A stretch of 64,000 nucleotides of DNA. Source: Himantopus leucocephalus. Its lineage: Eukaryota; Chordata; Aves; Charadriiformes; Recurvirostridae. Below, one piece after another: positions 50,493 through 60,345 of the stretch; within the stretch, counting starts at the first letter, position 1, and each line of letters starts with the position of its first letter. The notes below the pieces were generated by a model that worked only from the letters and a program-made list of their open reading frames with translations, was not told where the DNA came from and did not search any database. The stretch is taken from assembly GCA_003993805.1 (NCBI GenBank), contig RSEF01000001.1:180901255-180965254 (forward strand), read 5' to 3'. The translations under genes and the position numbers were made by a program.

Positions 50493-52532
50493 AGTTCTGT
50501 ATCAGGGCAGTCTCTTTTCGCACTGTAATGAGTGAAGTTGTGCTGGTATACACATGCACAGAGGTATATATTCCGATTGCATTCCCAGTAGGCTGGAGAC
50601 TAAGCTAGAAACTTTGGCTTGTATTGTGTGCTGGCCAGAATGTGATTTTACTTTTCACAGTATTTCCATTTTGACAGAAGGTGAAGGGTAGAGGCAGTGA
50701 CAACACCAAGGGAAAAAAAAACCTGCTTTCACTACTAGAGCTCCTGTTTGAAGAACTGGCTTAAGAAGTTTTGCTAAGTAAAACACCCTTTTGTCAGCAT
50801 AAGCTCTATTTATACTGGAAAGGCTTAGTGGAATAAAACAACAATCTATACATGATCTGGAAACCTCACCAAAGGTTGCACCGTTTCTGTTAGTGTAGCT
50901 TTTCTGGGCAGAGAAAACCCCAGTGCGGTATTCTTTCATGCCTCTGGACAGGAAGGTTTAATGAAAGGTATGTATGGGTCTGTTGGTTTGGCACTGAATA
51001 AACAGCTGCCTAATTAGCCTTAATATAGTTTTCCTCATTCTTTTAACTGTTTTTGTGTCAAATCACGTGGATTATTCCACAGAGCTTCTAGCTGCTTTTG
51101 ACTACCTGGTTTGCAAACACCATTGTTCCTTTCTAGGAGAGCAAATATGAAAAAAAAATTAAATTTCAGTTTTCCAAGTTGCAATATCATTCTGACACAA
51201 TGCTCATTAATACAGAGTGTGGTGGTGTGGTAAGAGCTATTAATTCAATTTCTTTCTCATGGTCTTTTTTTCTTTTCCCAGAGAAGCTCAGTCTGTTTTC
51301 TGTTTCATCTTTTGAAAGTCTAATAAGTATTTTGAACAGGTTAGAACTATAAATCTAGTATTGGTAAATCCTACAGAAAAAAAATTGCTTATGAAATATA
51401 TTGATTACAACTGATAATGATTTTTCCCCCCTCTCTTCACTGGAGACAAATAAATAACTATGGAGGTACAATGGAATTGTCATGGCTGGAGCTTTTGCTT
51501 AAGTACGTTATAGAAACCTGTGAATACCCTTAGCAATGAGCCTTATTTTTCGGCGTGATAAAGTTCATTGTCTGTGCTTCTAAGTTCTTACTGAATTTGA
51601 TAGTCAATGCGAGTGATTAACAATTACATGTCCTCAGAATTCCTGATTTGTTTCCTGTGTCAGTGCTGTGAGTCTATTAAGAAGCGATTAGGGAGGATCT
51701 CCTTCAAGTCTCCTTCACATCAGGATTCTCCCTTTTTTGGTTCAGTTAACTTGAGGTGGGAGTTGCCTGTGATATTTTCTACATTTCACCTTCTGAGGTT
51801 ATGGGCACTATTCATATGCCAGATCTCCCTCTGAGATGAATAAGTACGACTTTTATGAATTTTTCTTCACTTGTAGAATTTAATTTACATGAATAATTAG
51901 AAATGGATGAGTTAAAACTTCTATTTAAAGAGGTAGCATCCTTTTGTTAGCCTATTGTCCAACTTTGGAACCCAATTGTTTTAAAAAGGATCTGGGCTCT
52001 TCTCCGTAGGGATTTTCCTCTTTGTAGTTTTGCCTTGATCTAAATCAGCCTGCTGTAAAGCAGATTTTGGGATGAGCTTTGACAAAGAAGAATTGTTATC
52101 TGGACAACTAAAGGGACTTTCGATTTTCCCTCGGAAACGTTTGCTGGCTTCTTTTTCTGATGTGGCCAGGATTTGCTACCAGATTTATGACAATGTTGTT
52201 TAATTCATACATCAAAATAAATAAATGAAGCGCTTAACTTCATTTAGTTCTTTGCGCCGTTTCCTGTTCTGTTAAGGCTTTAATGAGCCCAGCTGCTCTG
52301 TAGAGTTGCTGAGGGTGGAAGCTGGCCCGGGAGGGGAAGGAACAGCTTTGCTTTGAAGTGCTGCCGTGGCGGGATCACTAAAGCAAGGCTTCGAAGGGGA
52401 AATTCCTGTTTCCCTTCCTATCCTACTTCAGCAGGCTTGAGTGCAGCAGTCAATTTTGGGAGCTGCACTAAGGCTTTCAGATTCAGTTTCTTGGCCATCT
52501 GATGCCAAGCTTCCCAAATAGGAACTGTAGGG

Positions 52533-52575
52533 AGAGACAAAAGGAAAGAAAAGGAAAGAAATGAAAAAAAAAAAG
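52533..52575 (+). repeat. purine-rich AAGGAAAG run
   Basis: Repeated GGAAAGAAA words followed by an A run of eleven, forming a short polypurine tract. Confidence 0.75.
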
Positions 52576-53000
52576 AATTGGAGGGAAGAGCAAGATGTTT
52601 ATCATGGCTCTTTACCTGCGACAATCTGTCAAGATTTGTTTTTCTAACAACACTGAAAGTAGCCACTGGCCTCAGGCCGTGAGAGGAGAGGCCACGCAGC
52701 TTTAGCTGTGTTAGGTATGGGAAGAGGAAGGCAACTACTCGTGGTAAATGGTGTCTCACTGGCATTCAGAGGGCCACACAGTGTTCTAGAATCAGGTGTT
52801 AATTCCAGTTAAATTCAGTTAGAGCCATTCTTCTTATGACCCTCCACTAATGTATTTGCTGAAAAATTATGGCTAAAGCCATTCATAGTCTTGTATTTGC
52901 TGACTGGAGTTAGCTACCCTGTGTGTTTGTATCTACATGTGTGTATGTCGGTGTGTGAGTAAAACAAGTCACATATAGGACAAAGAGAGACTCTGGATCA

Positions 53001-53046
53001 CCCCTCTCTTCTCCCCCTCCCCCCACCCCCCCATGCACCCCCCCTT
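53001..53046 (+). repeat. C-rich polypyrimidine run
   Basis: Runs of five to seven C are separated by T, A or ATGCA. The complementary strand has several G-tracts and could form a G-quadruplex. Confidence 0.85.
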
Positions 53047-53567
53047 CAAATTTGGAAATTACCTGCAAGGACTTGACATCCACCACTACTCAGCAGATGG
53101 CCAGAAATTTGGTCCTCATAAAGATTGCCTTCAACAGGTCCCCTTTCCTACCTGTCCTATGCATTCATTTTGGGGTGACTTACCCTCTGAAGGTGCTTTT
53201 CCTCCTTGTAGTTAATGAGAAGATGCTGGATAGCCATCTCAGGTAAAATATTTAATTTTTAGATTGCTGAAGTTAGCTGAGATAAATCCCTCTAACTGTA
53301 GCGATCCTGGAGAGGCAAAGCAGTAATGTTGAATCAGCTATTCTCAGCAAAATACCTTCAGAAGGTTGCTTCTTACATCTCAGAGCAGAAAAAATATCCC
53401 GCTGTTGTGTAGGAAAAGAAGGAAAGTAAAGAAGAGAATGAGATAGTAGTAACAGCGTTCCGTGTCTGCTGAGGAACCTCAGCAGGGTCTTCCTTCTTTT
53501 TCCTGGAGAGAGTCAGCTTCTCGAGTACCTGTGAAGCAGGTGTTAAGCAATAACAGTGTCTTACTAC

Positions 53568-53667
53568 NNNNNNNNNNNNNNNNNNNNNNNNNNNNNNNNN
53601 NNNNNNNNNNNNNNNNNNNNNNNNNNNNNNNNNNNNNNNNNNNNNNNNNNNNNNNNNNNNNNNNNNN
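53568..53667. other. assembly gap of exactly 100 N
   Basis: One hundred consecutive N, followed by an eight-T run. A round value of 100 is commonly a placeholder for a gap of unknown size, so distances across this point should not be trusted. Confidence 0.98.
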
Positions 53668-55903
53668 TTTTTTTTTAAGAGCAACTGTATTACAGATATC
53701 AAATTGCTCCCAACGGAATATTGTTTTCTGATCCTTCTAAGGGACTCCTGTCTTCTAATGGAAAGACCTAGAGGCATTCTGAAAGCTCAAAGGAGTGAAT
53801 GGAAGCTCTTTTCCTTTGATTTTTATACATCTATAGTATCAAAAACTACTCAGCTCGTTCTTTATTCATCTAAGTTTGCCCAAGAATTATAGAAGATACC
53901 TTAAATATGTTCTTTGACCTGAATTAAAATACAGATAATACTCTGAAGTACAATATGCTTCACAACACAGTAACCAGGTAGCACCAATTTACATCATTGT
54001 TTTTGCTATACATGCGTGTACAAGTCTCTATCCTTTTTTTTTCTCTAATTCTTTGCTTTTCTAGAAACAGTGAATCTGTTAGTTTTGCATTCTCATGTGA
54101 TGCATACAGGTTTTGATAATTTTTACTGAGATTTTCTTCCTGATTCTTTTTGCTCCTTGATACTTGTAAGGTAAAGGGAAAAGGTAATTTGTCATATAAT
54201 ATTTTTCCTCCCTCAGAACTTCAGACAACAGAGTAAATAAGTTGATAGTTACCTCATAAAGGTTTTCATTATTTAGGAAGGGGGAATGAACCAAAGCAGT
54301 CAGTTTCCTTCATTATAGGCTTGATATTTCCTCCCTGGACTTTTGGTGCCACACCTATCTGTTTCNAAAAAAAAAATATAGTCAGTGGTACGTGCCAGGA
54401 TCTTTCTTCATTTCATTTGTTCTCTTCTAACAAAGTTTCTTATCTCTTCTGTGTCTTATTTTATGACCTCTTCACATTCCTCGTTTATAGGATCCTTGGT
54501 CTTTGCTGCACAGACTTGTCATCCTTAGAGTCTCAGTCTCTTCTTGAAATCTCTACGTGGCATCTACTAGCCATTTCCATTCTTTTCAATTATCCTTGTC
54601 CTACTGGAGAGAAGGAACACTTTCTGAAATCAGCTACCTGTACACCTCTCCAGGAAACATTTATCTCCTTTCTCCATATCTAAACCTGTTGAATGCCACA
54701 TTTGCAGCTTCATTCCTCCACTCACGTTATATCTCTTTTTCGTCCAGCGAGATCGTTTACACCTACAACTGTAACCTTTGATCGTCTCCACTTTTTTTTA
54801 TCATCTCCATAAGTTTAGCTTCTAAGTTGGTTCCATACCCCTAGATGTCTTTGCTGCTTCAGTCACTGTTGGACACATCCTCAGTTGCAACTTCAGCACT
54901 CTGACCTTTCTTGACCCTCTTAACTGTTAGTTCATTACCTGTATATGAGACACATCCCTGACTTTCATATCTAAAACTTGTCTAAAGCTTTTCTCTTTCC
55001 TCTCAAAAAAAAAAAAATACTGATCTACCTCTTTTCACCTAGTGATAAAATTCTTGCTTTACAACAAGAACAAATTCTCTTTGGTATCTACACAGTTTCA
55101 ATGCATGGCATTAGATAACTATTGGCACAGTTTCCTATGCACGTGTTATGTCTTGAGTTGGTGGTTCTATCTGCAACATTAATGTCTAACAGTTCTAAAC
55201 CACTTTTCTTCCATGATTTTATGTAATTGCTTTTAAAACTATTTCGTTTTAATGTGGCTTTGTTTTAATGTGGCTTCTGCAACAACCAATATGAATAACA
55301 CTATTTAGGTGTGTGTTGTGTGAAAGAATACTTCCTTTTTTATTTGTTTTTTGTCCTGTTGTCTAAAAATTAAAAAATGGCCCAACACTGCAACACTGTC
55401 ATTAAGCCTAGACAGAAAATGCAACAATTGCTACAAAATTATGAAGGCCACATTTGTTCAAAAGTTCAGTAACATTTTTGTGTTATTTTAGTTCTTAAAA
55501 TTCTTTAACAGAATATTGTAAATAATAATTCCTGTTAAAAATAGTTGAAGGCAATAATTTATGGTCAAGTTACAAAGTTCTAAAAATAAGTCCAACACAG
55601 CGTTAACCACTTCAGGAACTGATATTGTATACCACTTAACCACTGATTATCTTTAGAAGAAAAGGAAAGAAAGAGATTAATCAGCCGTCACACAATGACA
55701 ATTAGAGCTAGTAGAAACTCAAAGTCTTTTGAAATCTCTGCAGAGGTATGACAGTGAGGGGTAGAAATAGCTGAAGTTTTTAAAGATTATTTATGAAAAA
55801 TGTATTTAAAGAAGGAAAAAGAGGGCCACAAGTAAATGTATCAAGCAGGAAGACACTGATAATGGAAACATCTGTTTGAGTTTAAAAATTATCTGCTTTT
55901 AGG
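53668..55903. other. A+T-rich non-coding stretch, partly pyrimidine-biased
   Basis: No gene supported. The plus strand at about 54370-54960 is pyrimidine-biased with frames of 120 and 74 codons. This recalls the coding strand of a decayed L2-type LINE, but no diagnostic block aligned. An N followed by ten A lies at 54366-54376, and 13 A at 55005-55017. A 15-base GTTTTAATGTGGCTT word is duplicated at 55246-55260 and 55262-55276. Confidence 0.45.
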
Positions 55904-55931
55904 TTTTGTTTGTTTGTTTGTTTTTGTTTTT
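55904..55931 (+). repeat. (TTTG)n microsatellite
   Basis: About six TTTG or TTTTG units. It lies just past the stop codon of the putative terminal exon on the minus strand, where it would read as (CAAA)n in the 3' untranslated region. Confidence 0.9.
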
Positions 55932-55962
55932 AAACAGATGTATGTGCTTGCATCCTTGTACT

Positions 55963-56054
55963 TCAGCAGCAAGTGGATTCATTATGATCATTAGTTTCCT
56001 GTGGTGGTGTTACATCAGGTACATTTTCATCAGTACTGCTGCTAGTATCATCAG
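55963..56054 (-). CDS. putative terminal exon of an unidentified acidic protein
   Basis: On the minus strand a clean acceptor (polypyrimidine TTTATCTTAATCTTCACATT then AG at 56056-56055) is followed by two bases and 29 codons, ending in TGA at 55965-55963. The encoded tail begins Asp-Asp-Thr-Ser-Ser-Ser and ends Asn-Glu-Ser-Thr-Cys-Cys. It is rich in Asp, Glu, Ser, Thr, Asn and Pro with no lysine, matching the acidic segments upstream at 56324-56773. The acceptor implies a phase-1 intron. A weak donor in the correct phase (G followed by GTACAG near 56465) exists in the upstream segment; a better-looking donor (ACA then GTGAGG near 56372) is out of phase. I do not recognise the family. Confidence 0.35.
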
Positions 56055-56323
56055 CTAATGTGAAGATTAAGATAAACAGAAGATTATTTCCTTGTATAGT
56101 CAATATGAGTCTTAATTTCAGGGAAGATGAAGAGCAAAATCCCAAGAGGGCCTAAGCACCTACACCTCCCATTGATTCATCCTTTTCAGCCCTTCTCAGG
56201 ATCTGGGTATAGTAATAATGCCACTAAATGGCTACTTAGATCTGAATGCAGTGTGTTAGCAGTCTTAGTTCATCAGGCAAGTTTTTTTTTTTTTTCCTTT
56301 CTAATCTAACCTTTTTAGTCCTT

Positions 56324-56773
56324 TCAGTTCATTACTGAGTCAGGAACATCATTGTCTAGTGTATTTCCTCACTGTCTGCTATCTCTTCCTCTTGCATTTA
56401 AAGAAATAGTTACTGATTCACTGTAATCATTGACATTTCCTCTGCTTTCATTTGTTTCTGTACCACTAGCTGTTTCCTCAATTTCATTATTATCAAACAG
56501 CTCTTCAGTGATAGACTGCTGTTCCTCATCTTCATATTGATAATTTTATTTTCACATGCATCATCCTGATTTTCAACATCTTCAGTGCAGTCCTCAGAAG
56601 ATGAGTCATTTGCAAAAGACAGATTTTCATTACTGGAGTCATCTTTAGAGTCAGAATGCGTTGGTCTATTCTCAGGGATATTGTTTGCTCCTCTGTGCCT
56701 TTCATTATCTCTTGGAAGGGATGTGCCTGATGTACTTGCTTGGTCATTATCCAGATAATTAAAATCAAATGTA
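56324..56773 (-). pseudogene. acidic Ser/Asp/Glu/Asn-rich coding relic with a frameshift
   Basis: On the minus strand a stop-free frame runs from about 56772 to 56539 (79 codons, 19 of them Asp or Glu). It includes Asp-Ser-Ser-Ser-Glu-Asp-like and Ser-Asp-Ser-Lys-Asp-Asp clusters. It is preceded by a plausible acceptor (AATAAG at 56774). At about 56533-56539 the acidic reading passes to another frame, as after loss of one base, and continues for 54 codons (15 Asp or Glu, no Lys). It then meets TGA at 56371-56369, beyond which 14 more codons lead to a second TGA at 56326-56324. A-rich DNA read at random should give many lysines; their near absence argues for real coding history. The composition recalls secreted acidic phosphoproteins or a disordered nuclear segment, but the family is unknown. 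An assembly indel in a live gene is the main alternative. Confidence 0.4.
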
Positions 56774-57838
56774 CTTATTTTGTAGATTAAACAAGAACAT
56801 TTTTTATTATGATTGTTTGTCTTTGAAGCTTTAAAAACATCTTAGTATAAATGTTGAACTTAATTTCACTGGCTATTTAAACATTTAATGTAAGAAATAT
56901 TTTCATTCACTAGGTAAAACAATGTTAATTTTTAATAGGTTTACTTCATGGAAATATATATGTTGACATAGAACCATTTTGTAAAAAGTGGAGGAAGATA
57001 CACAAGAGTGAAGGTTCTGGCGGCTTCTGTATAAAGCTTGTCATTTGCATACATTACAGCAGTTACTGGTAGAGGCCAGAAATTGTAGATGGTAAGAAAG
57101 TTAAGCATGGCTGCAAGCTGTATGTGGGTAACATTTCTAGCCGGTAGAAGGCATAGAGGAAAGGGCATATATGGCATAAATCAGAGTTGGCAGAGTCTGA
57201 GACTGTCCCAGCTAACTTGCCCAGCCTAAGCTGGTAATGTTGATTCCCTCCACAGTCCACGGAGAAAACTTCCTGGGGGAATGTCAGTCCACATGTTGTA
57301 GGTGTCTGAGCACAAGACGAATTGTTGTCTGGAGTTATTTCTCTCTGTACACCGATTATGGATTGAGCCTACATGTTGAATTGCCAAAGCTAGGTGAGAA
57401 TTATCTTTCCTGAAGACATGTTAGATAAGTTGATGGCTCTTGCTGATGCAGAAGCAATCTGCATTGAGATGGGTATGTTTTTCTGAGGGGTATGTTCAGC
57501 CATCTATTGCTGGGAGATCAGCTCTATTGACTAGGTGCTGTTACGTGTCCTTTTATATCTATGTCACACCAAGCTTTTTCTATAAATGACATGAGTCACC
57601 TAGTACTTTGACTTCCCTTGCAGCTTTTTCTCTTTGTCAGTAATTCTGTGTTGTTGCTTTAATTGCCAGTCATATAACTGCTTTTTTTTTTTTTTAATTC
57701 TGAAGTATTTTAGAAATAATTTTAGTTAATAGATCAGCTTCCTGCTAGATAAGTTTGGCACCTACTCAGAAATATTTTCTTTGATTTTTGACACTATGAA
57801 CATCACAGTGAACTAGAACAAATGCCAAACTCTTAAAG
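56774..57838. other. non-coding stretch, possible intron of the acidic gene
   Basis: If the acidic segments are exons, this lies upstream of them on the minus strand and would be intron. Two overlapping minus-strand frames of 78 and 65 codons (56941-57260) have no recognisable domain. No signal-peptide exon was found. A T run lies at about 57682-57696. Confidence 0.4.
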
Positions 57839-57932
57839 TCATAGAATAGTTTGGGTTGGAAGGGACCTTTAAAGGTCATCTAGTCCAAGCCCCCTACAAT
57901 GAGCAGGGACATCTTCACCTAGATCAGGCTGA
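57839..57932 (-). mobile_element. CR1 LINE 3' tail, very short copy
   Basis: The plus strand begins TCATAGAATAGTTTGGGTTGG and continues AAGGGACCTTTAAAGGTCAT, CTAGTCCAAGCCCCCTACAA, and a GAGCAGGGACATCTTCACCT block. This is the reverse complement of the avian CR1 3' untranslated end, whose tail reads ATTCTATGA on the minus strand. Only about 94 bases were copied, typical of CR1 5' truncation. The good match suggests a fairly young insertion. Confidence 0.92.
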
Positions 57933-59060
57933 CCTTCAACTATGGCTTCTTGCAAATGGAAATGTTAATGCTAAATCCTATCAAGAGCCCATGCAAAGTT
58001 TTACAACTTCACATTTATAGCATACCCATCTCTTCACCATCTAGCCACCAAGTGCACCAACTGATTAATTAATAATAATAATAAATTAAAATATAGTAGT
58101 GGATTATGGGAAAAAATTTGTATTATCTGGCTTTTGTTATGGTTTTTGTTGCCTTTGTAGGCATTTCCAAATCTAGGGAAGTAGATTTGACCTATGGAAT
58201 TTTATTATGCATATCTGTAACACTGTTACAAAATTTGAATCAATATGTTCTGTAGTACTTAATTCCCATCAATGTCAGCCTCCCTAAAATCACTGTGCTT
58301 GTATTTTCTTCTACACATTGTGTCTTCTCGACTTAATATTTCTAATACTGTTTGTACAAGATGTTCTGTAGATGCAGCCTTATGGTACTAATCATGCTTG
58401 GCTCATTCCCTTGAACTGGATCCAGAATAACTTCATTTTGCATTAGGGTTATCCTCTTTGAAGAGTCCTTACATCCGGTGGAGGGATTTAGAGTCTCAAG
58501 GAATGTGATCTAGTAAAGGCCATCCCTCTTCATATTTTTACATAAAGTAGGGAAGGAATTACAGCACTGTAAAATTTCAGTTAATGGAAGGGAATTAGTA
58601 GATCACAGTAAGTTTTGCCAGTATTGCCTTATTATTTTGCTTTTAAATATCTTAGCTATTTTTCATTTTCTTTTTTTTTTCACCAAATTCCTTTNGACAA
58701 AAGAAAAAAAAAAAAAAAAAAAAAAAAGCAGCTTTAGATCATTATACTTTGAGTTAAAACAGGACAAAAGACTATCCTGTGCCGTTTTAATGTACATTAC
58801 CATCCTGATCTGGTTGCCAGGAAAAACATATACTACAGATTCTGAAAATGAGTTCTCCTGGCTTGAGGTTCCAATATACATTTTGAAGAAGAACGGTCAT
58901 TTCTGTGTTCAGATACCAAGCTTTGAGGGACATTTCTGCTAGCCTATCTTGAACTTTTGCACAAAGGCTTACTCTTCTGAAAAACAGATACTAAATTTTC
59001 CCTTCTCTGTTTTACTATCTAAAACAGTCTGTATTGTCTGATTCTTTGTGGGTTATATAT
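57933..59060. other. non-coding spacer between two CR1 copies
   Basis: No gene supported. It contains an ATT/AAT-rich patch near 58066-58092, an N at 58695 and a 24-A run at 58704-58727. A 101-codon plus-strand frame crosses the A run and the N and is not credible. Confidence 0.55.
58695..58727 (+). repeat. A24 run with an adjacent ambiguous base
   Basis: An N at 58695 sits a few bases before a pure 24-A run. The run probably stopped the assembler, so its length is uncertain. Confidence 0.9.
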
Positions 59061-59147
59061 AGAATCACAGAATCATAGGATGGTTTAGGTTGGAAGGGAC
59101 CTTAAAGATCATCTAGTTCCAACCCCCCTGCTATGAGCAGGGACACC

Positions 59148-59864
59148 TCACACTAGACCAAGTTGCTCAAAAGCCCCATCCAGCCTGGCCTCGAATACTT
59201 CCAGGGATGGGGCCTCCACGACTTCCCTGGGTAATTTGTTCCAGTGCCTCACCACCCTCATAGTGAAAAATTTCTTCCNATCCACAACTTCCCTGGGTAA
59301 TTTGTTCCAGTGCCTCACCACCCTCATAGTGAAAAATTTCTTCCTAACAGCTATTCTAAATCTCCCCTCTTCCAGTTTAAAGCCATTACGCCTTGTCCTG
59401 TCACTACATGGCCTTGTAAAAAGTCCCTCTCCAGCTTTTCTGTAGGCCCCCTTTAGGCAATGGAAGGGCGCTGTAAGGTCTCTCTGGAGCCTTCTCTTCT
59501 CCAGGCTGAACAACGCCAACTCTCTCAGCCTGTCCTCATAGGAGAGGTTCTCCAGCCCTCTGATCATCTTTGTAGCCTTCCTCTGGACCTGGTCCAACAA
59601 GTCCATGTCCTTCTTATGTTGCGGGCTCCAGAGCCGGACGCAATATTCCAGGTGGGGTCTCACAAGAGTGGAGTAGAGGGGCAGAATCACTTCACTCCAC
59701 CTGCTGACCACACTCCTTTTGATGCAGCCCAGGATGCAGTTGGATTTCTGGGCGGCAAGCGCACATTGCCAGCTCATGTTGAGCTTCTCATCAACCAACA
59801 CCCCCAAGGCCTTATCTTCAGGGCTGCTCCCAATCCATTCTCTGCCGAGCCTGTATTTGTGCAT
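59148..59864 (-). pseudogene. CR1 ORF2 C-terminal reverse transcriptase fragment
   Basis: About 238 codons remain open on the minus strand. They contain the CR1-type pattern of the post-palm and thumb region: a Leu-Gly-Val-Leu-Val-Asp-Glu-Lys-Leu start, [10 protein letters not shown], and Lys-Lys-Asp-Met-Asp-Leu-Leu near the middle. Then come Glu-Asp-Arg-Leu-Arg-Glu-Leu and [10 protein letters not shown]. The catalytic Tyr-x-Asp-Asp box lies upstream of the truncation and is missing. The Phe-Thr-Met-Arg block appears twice, on either side of the N at 59279, which is probably an assembly duplication. No promoter is retained. Confidence 0.93.
59215..59344 (+). repeat. 64-bp direct duplication flanking a single N
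   Basis: The sequence 59215-59278 recurs as 59281-59344 with one difference (G at 59220, A at 59286). The N at 59279 lies at the junction. Intact CR1 has this block once, so the second copy is best read as an unmerged contig overlap. Confidence 0.93.
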
Positions 59865-60277
59865 GGGATTGCCCCAGCCAACGTGCAGGACCTTGCACTT
59901 GGCCTTGTTGAACTTCTTAAGGTTTATATAAATCTAAAGATGGTGTAACTGAAAGCAGTAATGTAAAGAATTCAAGCTTACGGCATTGACAATGCCTAAG
60001 CATTACCAGCAGACCTTTTGTTTTCACTGTGCCATCTTCAGTAACACAACAAATGTTCGTCTCTGAAAATAATGTGTAGAATCCAGGGAAAGAAGGGGAC
60101 ATTATCTTTGGAAATATGCAAAAGTAAAAAAAAAAAAATAATCATTTTTGGCAATAATAAATTCTCTGAGAAAAGCCAAAAAACTTTTTCTGAAATTGGT
60201 AAATGAAATTAAAAATTAAAAAAAGTAAAAAAATGTTTTACTATTTTTATCATCTCTAATTTTTACATTTCAGATCT

Positions 60278-60345
60278 NAAAAAAGGAAAAAAAAAAAAAA
60301 AAAAGAAAAAAGAAAGTATTTAAAAGAAAGAGAGTTAAGAGAATA
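60278..60345 (+). repeat. A-rich run after an N
   Basis: An N, then AAAAAAGG, 18 A, and AGAAAGAG-type words. Low-complexity sequence at a probable contig junction. Confidence 0.85.

Larger units (their letters stand above)
47932..53567. other. non-coding stretch with AT microsatellites
   Basis: No gene supported. It holds (AT)n at 49876-49890, a compound AT/GT tract at 50417-50492, a purine-rich run at 52533-52575 and a C-rich run at 53001-53046. Frames of 60-115 codons show no motif. The segment 48230-48310 is a small G+C-rich patch. Confidence 0.5.
59061..59925 (-). mobile_element. CR1 LINE, 5'-truncated, young
   Basis: The 3' end lies at 59061, where the plus strand reads AGAATCACAGAATCATAGGA, the reverse complement of the (ATTCTRTG)n tail of avian CR1. 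The 3' untranslated part follows, then the C-terminal ORF2 reading on the minus strand from 59864 down. The 5' break is at about 59925, past the AACAAGGCCAAGTGCAAGGT block. Truncation removed the endonuclease and most of the reverse transcriptase, so the copy cannot transpose. A 64-base duplication around an N (59215-59344) interrupts it. Confidence 0.96.

Noticed and set aside
53373..53777. 134- and 89-codon frames across the N gap
   Set aside because: Their length is mostly undetermined residues from the 100-N gap.
59236..59948. Plus-strand frames of 69, 162 and 70 codons
   Set aside because: They are antisense shadows of the CR1 ORF2 fragment.
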